A program made the position numbers and the translations under genes. From Elusimicrobiota bacterium (GTDB taxonomy: Bacteria; Elusimicrobiota; Elusimicrobia; UBA1565; UBA9628): a stretch of DNA of 64,000 nt. How positions within the stretch are numbered: the stretch's first letter is position 1; each line of letters starts with the position of its first letter. Under the pieces are notes generated by a model that searched no databases, was not told the origin of the DNA, and saw only the letters and a list, made by a program, of their open reading frames with translations. Positions 16,321 through 25,596 of the stretch are shown piece after piece. The stretch covers positions 1 to 64,000 of the forward strand of contig DAIDHS010000007.1 of assembly GCA_027451985.1 (NCBI GenBank), given 5' to 3'.

Positions 16321-17265
16321 ATGATTCGTGCTTTCGATCTTACCAAACGCTACGCCTCTCTCACCGCCGTCGATAAGATAAGCTTCGAGATTCCCAGAGG
16401 CCAAGTGGTGGGATTTCTCGGCCCGAACGGTGCGGGCAAGACCACGACGATGCGCCTCCTGACGGCGTATCTACCCGCCAGCGCGGGCCGCTGCGAAGTC
16501 ATGGGCCATGACGTGGCCGAGGAACCCTTGGCCGTGCGCCGCTCCATCGGATATCTCCCAGAGAACAACCCGCTTTACGAGGATTTCGAGGTCACGGATA
16601 CCCTCCACTACGTCGGCAAGCTGCGCGGCATGACGGACCCCGCGCGCCGCATGGAGCGGGTCAAGACCGTGCTCAAGGCCTGCGGCTTAAAGAGCGTGGT
16701 CGGGAAGAAAGTCTCAGAGCTTTCCAAGGGCTACCGTCAGCGCCTGGGTCTGGCCGGCGCCATCATCCACGACCCCGACGTGCTTATTCTGGACGAGCCC
16801 ACCTCCGGCCTCGATCCGAACCAAGTCCTGGAAGTGCGCGAACTCATCAAGGACCTTAAAAAGGAAAAGACCCTCCTGCTTTCGACCCACATCCTTTCGG
16901 AAGTTACGGCCACCTGTGATCGCATCATCATCATAAGCGCGGGAAAAATCGCGGCCGACGGCACCGCGGCCGAGCTCTCCGGCAGCCTCCAGAACAAGAA
17001 CCGGCTCTACCTTGAAATGAAGGGCCCGGCGCAGGCCGTCTCCGAAGCGCTTTCCACCCTGCCCGGCGCCGCGCGGGTCTACCCAGACCAAGATGGCGGA
17101 GGCCGCTCGGGCTTTATCGTCGAATCCACGGCCGAGACCGATTTGCGCGAAGCCGCCTTCAACTTGGCCGCGGAAAAGCGCTGGCCCATCCTGGCCATGA
17201 GCCAGAAGACCTTGAGCCTCGAGGAAGTTTTCCGCAAATTGACCCAGGAGCAGCCGCAGTCATGA
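16321..17265 (+). CDS. ABC transporter ATP-binding protein (GldA-like)
   Basis: 314 aa. Walker A GPNGAGKTT (residue about 37), a signature motif degenerated to ELSKGYRQRL, Walker B LILDEPTSGLDP and the switch STHILSEV. A C-terminal extension of about 90 residues is typical of ABC-2 exporters. It begins a four-gene operon with a permease, a GldG-like auxiliary protein and a DUF4340 protein. In Bacteroidetes the equivalent GldAFG genes support gliding; elsewhere the cluster is an exporter of unknown substrate. Confidence 0.9.
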   Translation: MIRAFDLTKRYASLTAVDKISFEIPRGQVVGFLGPNGAGKTTTMRLLTAYLPASAGRCEVMGHDVAEEPLAVRRSIGYLPENNPLYEDFEVTDTLHYVGKLRGMTDPARRMERVKTVLKACGLKSVVGKKVSELSKGYRQRLGLAGAIIHDPDVLILDEPTSGLDPNQVLEVRELIKDLKKEKTLLLSTHILSEVTATCDRIIIISAGKIAADGTAAELSGSLQNKNRLYLEMKGPAQAVSEALSTLPGAARVYPDQDGGGRSGFIVESTAETDLREAAFNLAAEKRWPILAMSQKTLSLEEVFRKLTQEQPQS

Positions 17266-18008
17266 ACGGAAAGACTCCCGGCGTCCAGCTCCACGCCATC
17301 CGGGCCCTAGCCGCGCGCGGATTCAAGACCTATGTGGAGTCGCCCTCGGCCTACGTGGTGCTTTTTGTCTTCTATCTCCTCACGGGCTACCTTTTCACCC
17401 TGCCGCTGTTCTTGACCGGCCAAGCTTCCATCGTCGGCATGAAGGACTTCGTGCCTCTTCTTCTGACGTTCCTGGTGCCGGCACTGGCCATGGGGCTTCT
17501 GGCCGAAGAGATGCGCTCGGGGACCTTCGAGACCCTGGCGACCCTGCCCCTTGAGGACTGGGACATCGCGCTGGGCAAATACCTGGGCTTCGCCGCGTTT
17601 TACCTCTTGGCCGTTGCCGGGCTGATGTTTTATCCCATCGTGCTTTCTTTCATGGTCCAGCCGCCCTCGCATCTGGATTGGGGCCAGACCATCGGCATCC
17701 TGTGCTCCTTCTCTTGTCTGGGACTCATGTACGGCGCCATCGGGCTTTACGCCTCATCTTTGCATAAGAACCAGATCGTCGCCCTGGTGACGGCCTTTCT
17801 TATCGCCTTCGTCCTCTTCCTTTTCGGCAAGCTCGACAACTTCTTCTCCGGCCCCTTGGCCACCATCGTCGAGTTCGTGGGTTCGGATTCCCACATCATG
17901 GCCATGTCCAAGGGCGTTTTCGACTCGCGCGACCTCATCTATTTTGCGAGCGTCATTTTTGGATTCCTCTATCTCACGGTGCAGAGGCTCTCAAGCCGGC
18001 GATTTTAG
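17262..18008 (+). CDS. ABC-2 type permease (GldF-like)
   Basis: 248 aa with six transmembrane segments. The loop AMGLLAEEMRSGTFETLATLPL after helix 2 is a hallmark of ABC-2 permeases (EExRsGTlExLL). The ATG overlaps the ATPase stop (ATGA), and the stop directly abuts the next gene start. Confidence 0.88.
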   Translation: MNGKTPGVQLHAIRALAARGFKTYVESPSAYVVLFVFYLLTGYLFTLPLFLTGQASIVGMKDFVPLLLTFLVPALAMGLLAEEMRSGTFETLATLPLEDWDIALGKYLGFAAFYLLAVAGLMFYPIVLSFMVQPPSHLDWGQTIGILCSFSCLGLMYGAIGLYASSLHKNQIVALVTAFLIAFVLFLFGKLDNFFSGPLATIVEFVGSDSHIMAMSKGVFDSRDLIYFASVIFGFLYLTVQRLSSRRF

Positions 18009-19583
18009 ATGAACAGAACCAAGAAACTCGCGTTCTCCTGGACCGGGACGGCCTTGGTGCTGGCCATCCTGGCCGCCGTGAACGTCGCCGCGCATTTCGT
18101 CTACGGGCGTCTCGACTTTTCCGCCGGGCGCATCTACACGCTCTCCTCGGGCACCAAGAATATCCTGGGCCAGCTCAAGGACGACATGGTGGTCAAGGTT
18201 TATTACTCCCCGCAGTTGCCCGCACCCTATGGACCCAACGGCTTCTACATCCACGATCTGCTGGAGGAATACCGCAGCGCCTCGCACGGCTACATGAAGC
18301 TCGAGTTCATCGATCCGGACTCCAGCAACAAGGCCAAGCAGGAAGCCGAGGACGCCGGCATCGAGCCCGTGCAGATCAACGTCCTTTCCAAGGACCAGTT
18401 CTCGGTCAAGCAGATCTTTATGGGCGCGGTCTTCCTCTATCAAGGGAAAACCGCCGTCATCCCCATCTTCCAGGACATGTCAAACCTGGAATACGACATC
18501 AGCCAGCGCATCAACAAGCTGACCCAAACGAAGACCAAGACGCTGGGCTTCGTGACCGGACACGGAGAAAAATCACCCGCGGATCAGGATACGGCCCAGC
18601 TTTTCCAGTCCATCGCGGACGAGGCCAGCCTGCAGACCGTCTCCCTGGACAAGCCGATTGATCCCAAGTTCGACGCCCTGTGGATTTTGGGGGCGCGGGA
18701 GACTTACAAGCCCCAAGAAATCAAACGGATCGAAGCCTGGGTCGACTCGGGCCGGCCTCTCGGCATCCTCATTGACAGAAGCAATGTCAGCGTCCAAAGC
18801 TTCCAGTCCTCGCCAATTTCAACCGGCCTTTCGGCCTTGCTTGCGCGATGGGGCGCGAACGTCAGCCCTGAATTCGTGGCCGATGAGCAGAACGAAAAAA
18901 TCCAGCTTGCGGCACGCATGGGACCCTTTGTCCTACCCATCATCCGCGACTACCCCTTCATCCCCGTGGTCAACCATCTTGACGCCAAGAGCCCCATCAC
19001 CCGCGGCATCGACGCGCTCACGTTCCCGTTCGTCCACGCCGTCGTTTTCAAATCTCCCGAAGGATCGGGCCTGGCCTACGAATCGCTGGCGGACTCGACG
19101 CCCCATAGCTGGCTTGAGCAAGGCTATTTCATCAATCCTCAACTCTCCTCCAATTTGTCCACGGCGCATCCCGGGCCTTTCTCGCTTGCCGGACTTATCA
19201 CCGGCGACTTCTACAAAGCGACGCCCAGTTCGGTCCAGGCCGTCGCGGGAGTTCCCAACATACAGGCGCCCGGCAAAGTGGTCGTGGTAGGAACCTCCTA
19301 CCAGCTTGATCCCCAGCTCTCCGGCAAGGCCTCGGACGACGCCTTTATCCTGAACCTGCTCGACTGGTCCATGCAGAACAAGAACCTGCTCTCCATCCGC
19401 GCCAAGACCGTGAGCTACCGACCCCTGCGCGCGTTTCCCACGGCCGAGCGGGAGCTCCTCAAGTACCTGCTGGTGTTCTTTCCGACGTTGCTGCTTATCG
19501 TAATCGCGCTTTTCGTCTACCGCCGGCAAAAACTTGTCCGGCGCTACCTGCCGCTGGCTTACGGGGAATCAGGAAATGCTTAA
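18009..19583 (+). CDS. GldG-like ABC transporter auxiliary protein
   Basis: 524 aa. One N-terminal transmembrane segment, a large extracytoplasmic region and a C-terminal transmembrane segment (LLKYLLVFFPTLLLIVIALF) followed by a basic tail, the topology of the ABC_transp_aux/GldG family. Motifs such as TLGFVTGHGEKSP and ALWILGARETYKPQEI mark the family domain. It starts immediately after the permease stop codon and overlaps the next gene by 8 bp. Confidence 0.85.
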   Translation: MNRTKKLAFSWTGTALVLAILAAVNVAAHFVYGRLDFSAGRIYTLSSGTKNILGQLKDDMVVKVYYSPQLPAPYGPNGFYIHDLLEEYRSASHGYMKLEFIDPDSSNKAKQEAEDAGIEPVQINVLSKDQFSVKQIFMGAVFLYQGKTAVIPIFQDMSNLEYDISQRINKLTQTKTKTLGFVTGHGEKSPADQDTAQLFQSIADEASLQTVSLDKPIDPKFDALWILGARETYKPQEIKRIEAWVDSGRPLGILIDRSNVSVQSFQSSPISTGLSALLARWGANVSPEFVADEQNEKIQLAARMGPFVLPIIRDYPFIPVVNHLDAKSPITRGIDALTFPFVHAVVFKSPEGSGLAYESLADSTPHSWLEQGYFINPQLSSNLSTAHPGPFSLAGLITGDFYKATPSSVQAVAGVPNIQAPGKVVVVGTSYQLDPQLSGKASDDAFILNLLDWSMQNKNLLSIRAKTVSYRPLRAFPTAERELLKYLLVFFPTLLLIVIALFVYRRQKLVRRYLPLAYGESGNA

Positions 19584-20568
19584 GCGCCTGGGCGTCTTGA
19601 CCGGCATTCTTATCGCCTTGTGTTTAGCCATCGCCTACTTCTTCGCGCACTCATGGGCGCCCCGGGGCAAGGAACCGCTGGCCAAAATCGGCGGCACCAT
19701 CACTGCCATCGACATCTCCGAGCCATCCGGAACCATCAGCCTGCGCAAGACCGCGGGCGTTTGGACCATGACGAACCCGGTCGAAGATCGCGCGGACTCC
19801 GGATCTTGCCGGGAACTCATCAAAAGCCTCTCCGGCCTCACCGTGGGGGAGGCCGTCGCTGAAAACCCGGCGTCCTATCCCGAATACGACATCGAGGACG
19901 CCAGCGCCACGCGCGTGAGCCTTTCAGCCGGAAATCCGCCCAAAAAGATATTCGACGCCTACTTCGGGAAGACCGCGATTGGGTTCAACTCCATTTATCT
20001 GCGTTGGCCGGACAAAAAGCCCGTTTACCTGGCCGAGGGTTTGAGCCGCTACATGGTGACCAAGACTGCCTCGGATTATCGCGACCGGGAGGTGTTTGCC
20101 GTGCCGCAAGACTCCGCCGCCGCGATCACGGTCATTCTGGGCCGCCGCGTCTACGCCGTGGAAAAATCGAGTTCCGGCTGGATTTTCAAGTCGCCCAAGC
20201 GCACGGCCCAGGAGGCGTCCGACCTTGTGGACGATCTCTACAGCCTGCGCATCGCGGATTTCCCGCCCGCGACCGAACCCGCTGCCCGGATGGGATTTTC
20301 GCGCCCGATTTTGAGCGTCGAGGTGAGCGGCGGGGGGGAGAAAGAAGCGCTAATTATCGGACGCCCGGTCAAGCCGACGATGAAGAAACAACCGCCAGCC
20401 TACGATTATGCGAAAGTGTCCGGCCGCGCCTCGCCCTTCTATCTCAACGTCTACGACGTCAACGCCCTCCTGCACCGTTTGGTTCCTCTCGCGCGGCCCA
20501 AGCATCGCGCGCAAACCGCCGAAAAGCCGGGCACGCGCGAAGCTGCGGCGAAGAAGACGCACGGTTAA
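19576..20568 (+). CDS. DUF4340 family protein of the ABC operon
   Basis: 330 aa from the ATG within the end of the GldG-like gene; an earlier in-frame ATG at 19534 lies deep inside that gene and is less likely. One N-terminal membrane anchor is followed by a periplasmic region with internally repeated segments (GTISLRKTAGVWTM, VEKSSSGWIFKSP) as in DUF4340. The family is almost always encoded beside GldG-like genes, as here. Function unknown; probably an extracytoplasmic partner of the exporter. Confidence 0.8.
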   Translation: MLKRLGVLTGILIALCLAIAYFFAHSWAPRGKEPLAKIGGTITAIDISEPSGTISLRKTAGVWTMTNPVEDRADSGSCRELIKSLSGLTVGEAVAENPASYPEYDIEDASATRVSLSAGNPPKKIFDAYFGKTAIGFNSIYLRWPDKKPVYLAEGLSRYMVTKTASDYRDREVFAVPQDSAAAITVILGRRVYAVEKSSSGWIFKSPKRTAQEASDLVDDLYSLRIADFPPATEPAARMGFSRPILSVEVSGGGEKEALIIGRPVKPTMKKQPPAYDYAKVSGRASPFYLNVYDVNALLHRLVPLARPKHRAQTAEKPGTREAAAKKTHG

Positions 20569-20613
20569 GCGCTTGCACGCCAGGGCTCACCTATAGGACA
20601 ATAGCCGCACGCC

Positions 20614-21420
20614 ATGCTCGTTCATCCCGACATCAACCCGGTCGCCTTTCGCATCGGACCCTTGGAGGTACATTGGTACGGGCTCATGTACCTCGCGGGC
20701 TTTTTGGGCTGCTGGAAATTGGGCCTCATCCGAGCGGCCAAGGCCCACGTGCGCTGGCCGGCCGAGCGCGTGGCCGATTTGATGTCCTACGCCGTGGCCG
20801 GCGTGGTGCTGGGCGGACGCCTGGGCTACATGATTTTCTACGCCTACTCGCCCGGCGGGCAGTGGCTTGAGTGGCACCATCCGCTTATGGTCTTCCAGGT
20901 CTGGGACGGTGGGATGTCCTTCCACGGAGGCCTCTTGGGCGTCATCGCCGCGATGATCCTCTTCGCGCGCAAACAGAAAATTTCATTCTGGGACGTGGCT
21001 GATTTCGCCGCGATTTTAACACCCTTGGGCCTTTTCTTCGGCCGCATCGGCAACTTCATCAATGGAGAGCTTTGGGGCAAGCCGACGACTTTGCCCTGGG
21101 GCATGGTCTTCCAAAGCGCGCCCGACCGCCTGCCGCGCCACCCCAGCCAACTCTACGAAGCGGCGTTGGAAGGTTTGGCGCTCCTGGCCATTTTGTGGTG
21201 GTTCGGCTCCAAGCCGCGCCCGCGCATGGCGGCCAGCGGCTTATTTTTGCTGGGCTACGGGGTGTTCCGATTCCTCGTTGAGTTTGTCCGTGTGCCCGAT
21301 CCGCAGTTCGGCTACCTGGCCTGGGGCTGGGTAACCATGGGGCAGATTCTCTGCGTGCCGATGATTATTTTCGGCGCGCTGATCTTGGTCCTGTCCTATC
21401 GCCCCCTAGCGGGCGCCTAG
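20614..21420 (+). CDS. lgt: Prolipoprotein diacylglyceryl transferase
   Basis: 268 aa, about seven transmembrane segments. It transfers diacylglycerol from phosphatidylglycerol to the lipobox cysteine of prolipoproteins at the inner membrane. The Lgt signature is FFGRIGNFINGELWG (residues about 138-152), with GGMSFHGGLLG before it and HPSQLYEA after. Its clients in this window include at least three lipoproteins with clear lipoboxes (25597, 37832, 61105). The 3' end overlaps the convergent histone-like gene by 4 bp. Confidence 0.95.
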   Translation: MLVHPDINPVAFRIGPLEVHWYGLMYLAGFLGCWKLGLIRAAKAHVRWPAERVADLMSYAVAGVVLGGRLGYMIFYAYSPGGQWLEWHHPLMVFQVWDGGMSFHGGLLGVIAAMILFARKQKISFWDVADFAAILTPLGLFFGRIGNFINGELWGKPTTLPWGMVFQSAPDRLPRHPSQLYEAALEGLALLAILWWFGSKPRPRMAASGLFLLGYGVFRFLVEFVRVPDPQFGYLAWGWVTMGQILCVPMIIFGALILVLSYRPLAGA

Positions 21421-21800
21421 AGTTGCGTCTGGCCCTGAACTTCAGAAACCGTCAGCTCCGCGGCATGCGGCGCCTGCTCCGCCGTTTCGGGGAGGGGAGG
21501 AACAACCGGCACCAGCCGGGCGCGCTTGGTTGATGACTTCGCCGCTTTTTTGGCGCGCGCTTTGGTCTTAGCGAGTTTGTTAGCCTTGGCCCTCGCGGCT
21601 TCCGCTTCCTTAAGCGCCGCTTTAAAAGCTTTCTTGGCCTGCTTGGCGGCCTTCCGGGCTTTTTTATAGCGGACTTTGGCCTGATGCGCGGCCTCTTTGG
21701 CCGATTTCGCCCTGGCTTCGGCGCTTCGCGCCTTGGCTTCCGCCAAAACGGCTTGGGCCGAAGCCGTCTGCGCCGCGTTCTGAATCGTGGGTTTACTCAT
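21417..21800 (-). CDS. Lys/Ala-rich histone H1-like or coiled-coil protein
   Basis: 127 aa. Residues 15-95 consist almost entirely of Ala, Lys, Arg and Glu (for example KARKAAKQAKKAFKAALKEA), ending in KKAAKSSTKRAR, then a neutral Pro/Glu tail. The basic Ala-rich stretch resembles bacterial histone H1-like (Hc1-type) DNA-binding proteins, but a plain helical rod is possible. A GAGAGG site precedes the ATG and a minus-strand TATAAT lies at 21841-21846. Confidence 0.6.
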   Translation of the reverse strand: MSKPTIQNAAQTASAQAVLAEAKARSAEARAKSAKEAAHQAKVRYKKARKAAKQAKKAFKAALKEAEAARAKANKLAKTKARAKKAAKSSTKRARLVPVVPPLPETAEQAPHAAELTVSEVQGQTQL

Positions 21801-21825
21801 GGGAAGACCTCTCGGAGAAAATCGA

Positions 21826-22926
21826 TTAATGAACGGGATTATTATACGATAAATTCCCCGCCTTAGACGCCGCCGTTCCGACGGACAAAAGCGGCTCCGC
21901 GCCGGCCGGCATCACGCTCAAGCCTTGCACGCTAAAAGTCGTCCAAGATCCGTTTTGATAGCGCGCCACGCGGACGCCGCCCGTTTGGGCAAACTCACTG
22001 TCCTTACGATCCCTAGGGTAAAGCCGGTTAAAGCGTAAGAGCTGCGCGTCGTTTTGATAGTCCCAGAAGCCCATACCCCTGGGCATGGACCAGTCGCTCA
22101 GCCCATAGTCCGTCGCGGCAAGGACGTTCCCGCCGCCCTCTGGGAAAAGAGCCTCGGCCACGGCTTCGACGAAAGTCTCTCCGGCCTTTCCCAAGCCGGT
22201 CAGGCAGGAATCAAAGTGAACTTGGGCGCCGGGAGCGAAAACGGTACTTAGCCCCTTGACTCGGCTCGCGACGCGGCGCCAGTCGCCAGCGCCAGTCACG
22301 CACTCGAAGTAATGCGGCTTGGCCCGGGTGGAGCTTCGGCGCAGGCTCATTGTGTAGCTTTTGGATACCTCGGAGTAGTACATCCTGTAGGAAACGGCGT
22401 CCGAGGCTTCCGCCGTTTGCACCCAGGATTGGCACTCGTCTTCATCCGCCGCTTCGCCGTCGGGGGGAAACCAGTTTCCGCCGGGGCGCCCGTGGGCGTT
22501 GATGTTCAGGACCGCGATCTGAGCGTGCTCCTTTCGGGAGACTTCGACCAGAGTCTTTAGCAGATCTTCCAAATCGCTGAACTCGATGGTCACGGCTCCA
22601 TCCGCGTCTTGCCGGGCGAAGGCGGAGCCAGGCCCATAGCCATGCCCGATGAAATCGGCCCAGAAATTGCCAGCGCCATACGGATGGCGCTCGTTGTCGT
22701 AGCGATGAAAGTTTCCCATCACCGTGTCGACCGCGTCCACGACCAAAAGCTGACCCGCAGGCTTGGGTGCCGGCGCGGCGGCTGAAACGGAAGCACGGCG
22801 GCGGACGTGGAGTTGAACCAGGAAATCCGGGCCGCCGTCCCAATTCAGAGGCTGAGCAGTCGCGGATAAGGACGCGAAGCCCGCAGGCAACAACGCAACC
22901 GCCAATGCGAATCCATATTTTCTCAT
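21826..22926 (-). CDS. Secreted clan CD (caspase-like fold) protein, putative cysteine peptidase
   Basis: 366 aa from the ATG that begins a clear signal peptide (ALAVALLPAGFASLSATAQ). After a linker (40-57) a domain shows the clan CD pattern: a hydrophobic strand ending in His-Gly (IAVLNINAHGRPGG, His145) and a second strand ending in the Cys (VHFDSCLTG, Cys241). These match the His-Cys dyad positions in caspase/gingipain/clostripain-like enzymes. Between them is an insertion (150-230) with its own Cys residues. Proteolytic activity is inferred, not shown. A minus-strand TATACT box lies 17 nt upstream. Confidence 0.6.
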   Translation of the reverse strand: MRKYGFALAVALLPAGFASLSATAQPLNWDGGPDFLVQLHVRRRASVSAAAPAPKPAGQLLVVDAVDTVMGNFHRYDNERHPYGAGNFWADFIGHGYGPGSAFARQDADGAVTIEFSDLEDLLKTLVEVSRKEHAQIAVLNINAHGRPGGNWFPPDGEAADEDECQSWVQTAEASDAVSYRMYYSEVSKSYTMSLRRSSTRAKPHYFECVTGAGDWRRVASRVKGLSTVFAPGAQVHFDSCLTGLGKAGETFVEAVAEALFPEGGGNVLAATDYGLSDWSMPRGMGFWDYQNDAQLLRFNRLYPRDRKDSEFAQTGGVRVARYQNGSWTTFSVQGLSVMPAGAEPLLSVGTAASKAGNLSYNNPVH

Positions 22927-23126
22927 TTTATCTCGACAAGGGCAGTATATCCCGAAATACGCGGCGCGCGCGGGGGCCATTGAGACGCCGTTTAACAGTC
23001 TTTAGGCTAGCCGGGAATTAGGTCTTTGGGACCACCTGAAGCGGTGTCCGAAAATGCTGGCCCAATGCCTTCGACAATGATTATAGTATCCGTGATTGAT
23101 AAACTCACAAAATTAAAGATACACGC

Positions 23127-23633
23127 ATGAACCCTCCGACTCCCGAAGAACTCGTCGCGCGCTATGGCTTAACGCCTCACCCCGAAGGGGGATATTACCG
23201 GGAAACCTACCGATCGGCGCTGGAAATTTCCCCGGTTGCGCTGCCAAAGGAATTTTCCGGTCCGCGCACTTGCGCCACGGCGGTTTATTTTCTGCTTAAG
23301 GAAGGGGAAATTTCGCGTCTGCACCGCTTGAAGTCAGACGAACTGTGGCACTTTTACCTGGGCGGGCCTCTGGAGCTTGCGCAAATTTCGCCTAAGGGCC
23401 AAGTTCTAACCGTGGTTCTTGGCCCAGACGCGGCGGCGGGACAGACATTCCAGCACGCGGTGCCGGCCGGCTGGTGGTTCGGCGCCGCGCCCCAAGTCGG
23501 CGCGGGATACTCCTTGGTGGGTTGCACGGTTTCGCCGGGCTTTGACTTCGCGGACTTCGAGTTGGGAGCGCGCGTCCAGCTCTTGAGGCGCTTCCCGGCG
23601 GCTCAAAACGTTATCGAGCGTCTGGCGGACTAG
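23127..23633 (+). CDS. Cupin-superfamily protein (DUF985/YML079w-like)
   Basis: 168 aa. The start TPEELVARYGLTPHPEGGYYRETYRS is diagnostic of this cupin family. A beta-barrel follows with TAVYFLLKEGEISRLHRLKSDE and VPAGWWFGA. The family binds sugar-nucleotide-like ligands in some structures but has no settled function. Confidence 0.88.
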   Translation: MNPPTPEELVARYGLTPHPEGGYYRETYRSALEISPVALPKEFSGPRTCATAVYFLLKEGEISRLHRLKSDELWHFYLGGPLELAQISPKGQVLTVVLGPDAAAGQTFQHAVPAGWWFGAAPQVGAGYSLVGCTVSPGFDFADFELGARVQLLRRFPAAQNVIERLAD

Positions 23634-23693
23634 GGCGCGGCCCCGGCTACGCAGGCGTTGTCCCGCGCCGACCAGAAGGAGGAACGACTGTCC

Positions 23694-24767
23694 ATGAAAA
23701 AATTTTCCTTTGCGTGCGCGGCGGTCCTGGGACTGGCCGCGGCGCTTTGCGGCATTGCCGCGGCCAAAGCCGGCGCCCCGGATGATCACCCGGTACGGCG
23801 CGCGATGCCCGCGCCCAAAGCCAAAGCCATCGCCTTGCCCGGCGGCCGCGGCGGCCTGCATTTGGACGACATGTTCTATGACGCTCCTCTCGGCCAAGTC
23901 GTCGTGCCCGCCGGCGCGACAGGGAGCTTGGATTTCATCGACGCCGCCACGGGGCGCGTTGACTCCATTGGCGGCTTCGCGGTGGAAAAACCCGCGGGCA
24001 AGCGCCGCGGCGGGGGCATCAGCTCGGCCGCGGCGGGGGACGGACTCATCTTCACGACCGATCGGGCGGATCAAAAGCTTTACGCCGTCGATTCCACCCG
24101 TCGCGCAGTGGTCGCCACGGCGGCGCTGACGCACGGTCCAGACTACGTGCGCTACCTACCTTCTGCGCATGCAATCTGGGTCACCGAGCCGCATGCCAAC
24201 GGCATCCAGACGTTCTCCCTGTCGGTGATTCCCGGCGCGCCGCCCGTAATCAGTCCGTCCGGATTCATCAAGATTCCCCAAGGCGGCCCCGAAGCGCTCG
24301 CCATCGATGCCTCGCGCGGACGCGCTTATACAAATCTCCACCAAGGCATCACCCTGGCCATCGATTTAAGGACCCGTAAAATCGCCGCGCGCTGGAAGAA
24401 CGGATGCCGCCGCGCCGAAGGATTGGCGCTTGATGAGGCCCGAGGCTTTTTGTTCGTCGCCTGCGCCGAGGGCAAAGCGAACGTCCTGGACTTGAGGCGC
24501 GGAGGAAAAATCGTCTCGAGCCTCGCCGCCGGAAACGGCATCGACATCATCGCCTACGCGCCAAAGTTGGAGCGGCTCTACCTGCCTGCCGCGCGCTCGG
24601 CGACTTTGACCGCGGCCAAGGTCTCGCCCCGTGGGCGGCTTTCGCGCTTGTGGACCGCCAAAACCGCGCTTGGCGCCCACTGCGTGACGGCAGACGAACG
24701 AGGCAACGCCTGGGTGTGCGATCCGCGCGGCGGCGCCCTGCTGCATTTCTACGCCCCCGCGCGCTAA
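23694..24767 (+). CDS. Secreted YncE-like beta-propeller protein
   Basis: 357 aa from the ATG preceded by GAAGGAGGA; the upstream in-frame ATG lacks a ribosome site. The signal peptide spans residues 1-24 (LCGIAAAKA). The rest is built of repeating strands such as GRVDSIGGFAV, KLYAVDSTRRAVVATAAL, ALAIDASRGRAY and LDEARGFLFVACAEGKANVL, the blade pattern of YncE/YVTN seven-bladed propellers. A binding or scaffold function outside the cytoplasm is likely; the ligand is unknown. Confidence 0.75.
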   Translation: MKKFSFACAAVLGLAAALCGIAAAKAGAPDDHPVRRAMPAPKAKAIALPGGRGGLHLDDMFYDAPLGQVVVPAGATGSLDFIDAATGRVDSIGGFAVEKPAGKRRGGGISSAAAGDGLIFTTDRADQKLYAVDSTRRAVVATAALTHGPDYVRYLPSAHAIWVTEPHANGIQTFSLSVIPGAPPVISPSGFIKIPQGGPEALAIDASRGRAYTNLHQGITLAIDLRTRKIAARWKNGCRRAEGLALDEARGFLFVACAEGKANVLDLRRGGKIVSSLAAGNGIDIIAYAPKLERLYLPAARSATLTAAKVSPRGRLSRLWTAKTALGAHCVTADERGNAWVCDPRGGALLHFYAPAR

Positions 24768-24810
24768 CATGGACGCTCCGGCCTTCCAAATCCGCTAAAA
24801 TCTGTCCGCC

Positions 24811-25593
24811 ATGCTGATTCTCGACCGGCCGTTATGCGTCTTCGACTTGGAGGCTACGGGCACGGACCCGATGCAGGACCGCATCGTAGACGTCTGCGTC
24901 ATCCGCAGGGAGCCCGGCGGGACGGAGACGTCCTTCTCCTCGCTTGTCAACCCCGGCGGCTCCATCCCCAAGGAGGCCACGGCCATCCACGGCATCACCA
25001 ACGCCATGGTCGCGGACGCGCCGCACTTTCAGGACCTCATCCCGCGCCTCCTGGATATTTTTGACGGCGCGGACTTGGCCGGATTTAACGCAGCCAAGTA
25101 CGATGTGCCGCTTTTGTCCTCCGAGTTCAAACGCGCGGGAATTGAGTGGCCCGCACCCGGTCGACGCATCTTGGACTCTTATGTCATTTTCTCGCGCCAG
25201 GAGCGTCGCGACCTGACCGCGGCCTACAAATTCTACTGCGGCAAAACCTTGGGCGGTGCGCACCGCGCAGAAGCCGATACACGCGCCACGGCCGAAATCC
25301 TCTGGGCCCAAGTCGAGCGCTACGCCGATTTACCCAAGGACTCGGCCGGCCTGGGCGCGTGGTGCGCGCAAAGCTACCCCGACCGCGTGGACGCGGAGGG
25401 GAAGTTCGTCTGGAAGGCGGGGGAGGCGTCCTTCGCCTTCGGCAACAAGCACCGCGGCAAGACCCTGCGCGAGGTGGCTGTCGCGGACCCCGGCTATCTC
25501 TCCTGGATGATCGAGCGGGGCAACTTCAGCCCCGAGGTCGCGGCCCTGTGCCGCGAGGCGCTCTCAGGCAAGTTCCCGGCAAAGAAAAGCTGA
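24811..25593 (+). CDS. DnaQ-like 3'-5' exonuclease (DEDDh) with exonuclease X-type C-terminal domain
   Basis: 260 aa. Exo I motif FDLEATGTDP supplies the first Asp/Glu, Exo II is GFNAAKYDVPLL, and Exo III is HRAEADTRATAEIL with the His and Asp. After a linker, residues 205-255 (FAFGNKHRGKTLREVAVADP) match the small domain that follows the nuclease in some exodeoxyribonuclease X-like proteins. It probably trims DNA 3' ends in repair or proofreading. A TAAAAT box (24796-24801) ends 9 nt before the ATG. Confidence 0.9.
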   Translation: MLILDRPLCVFDLEATGTDPMQDRIVDVCVIRREPGGTETSFSSLVNPGGSIPKEATAIHGITNAMVADAPHFQDLIPRLLDIFDGADLAGFNAAKYDVPLLSSEFKRAGIEWPAPGRRILDSYVIFSRQERRDLTAAYKFYCGKTLGGAHRAEADTRATAEILWAQVERYADLPKDSAGLGAWCAQSYPDRVDAEGKFVWKAGEASFAFGNKHRGKTLREVAVADPGYLSWMIERGNFSPEVAALCREALSGKFPAKKS

Positions 25594-25596
25594 GCA

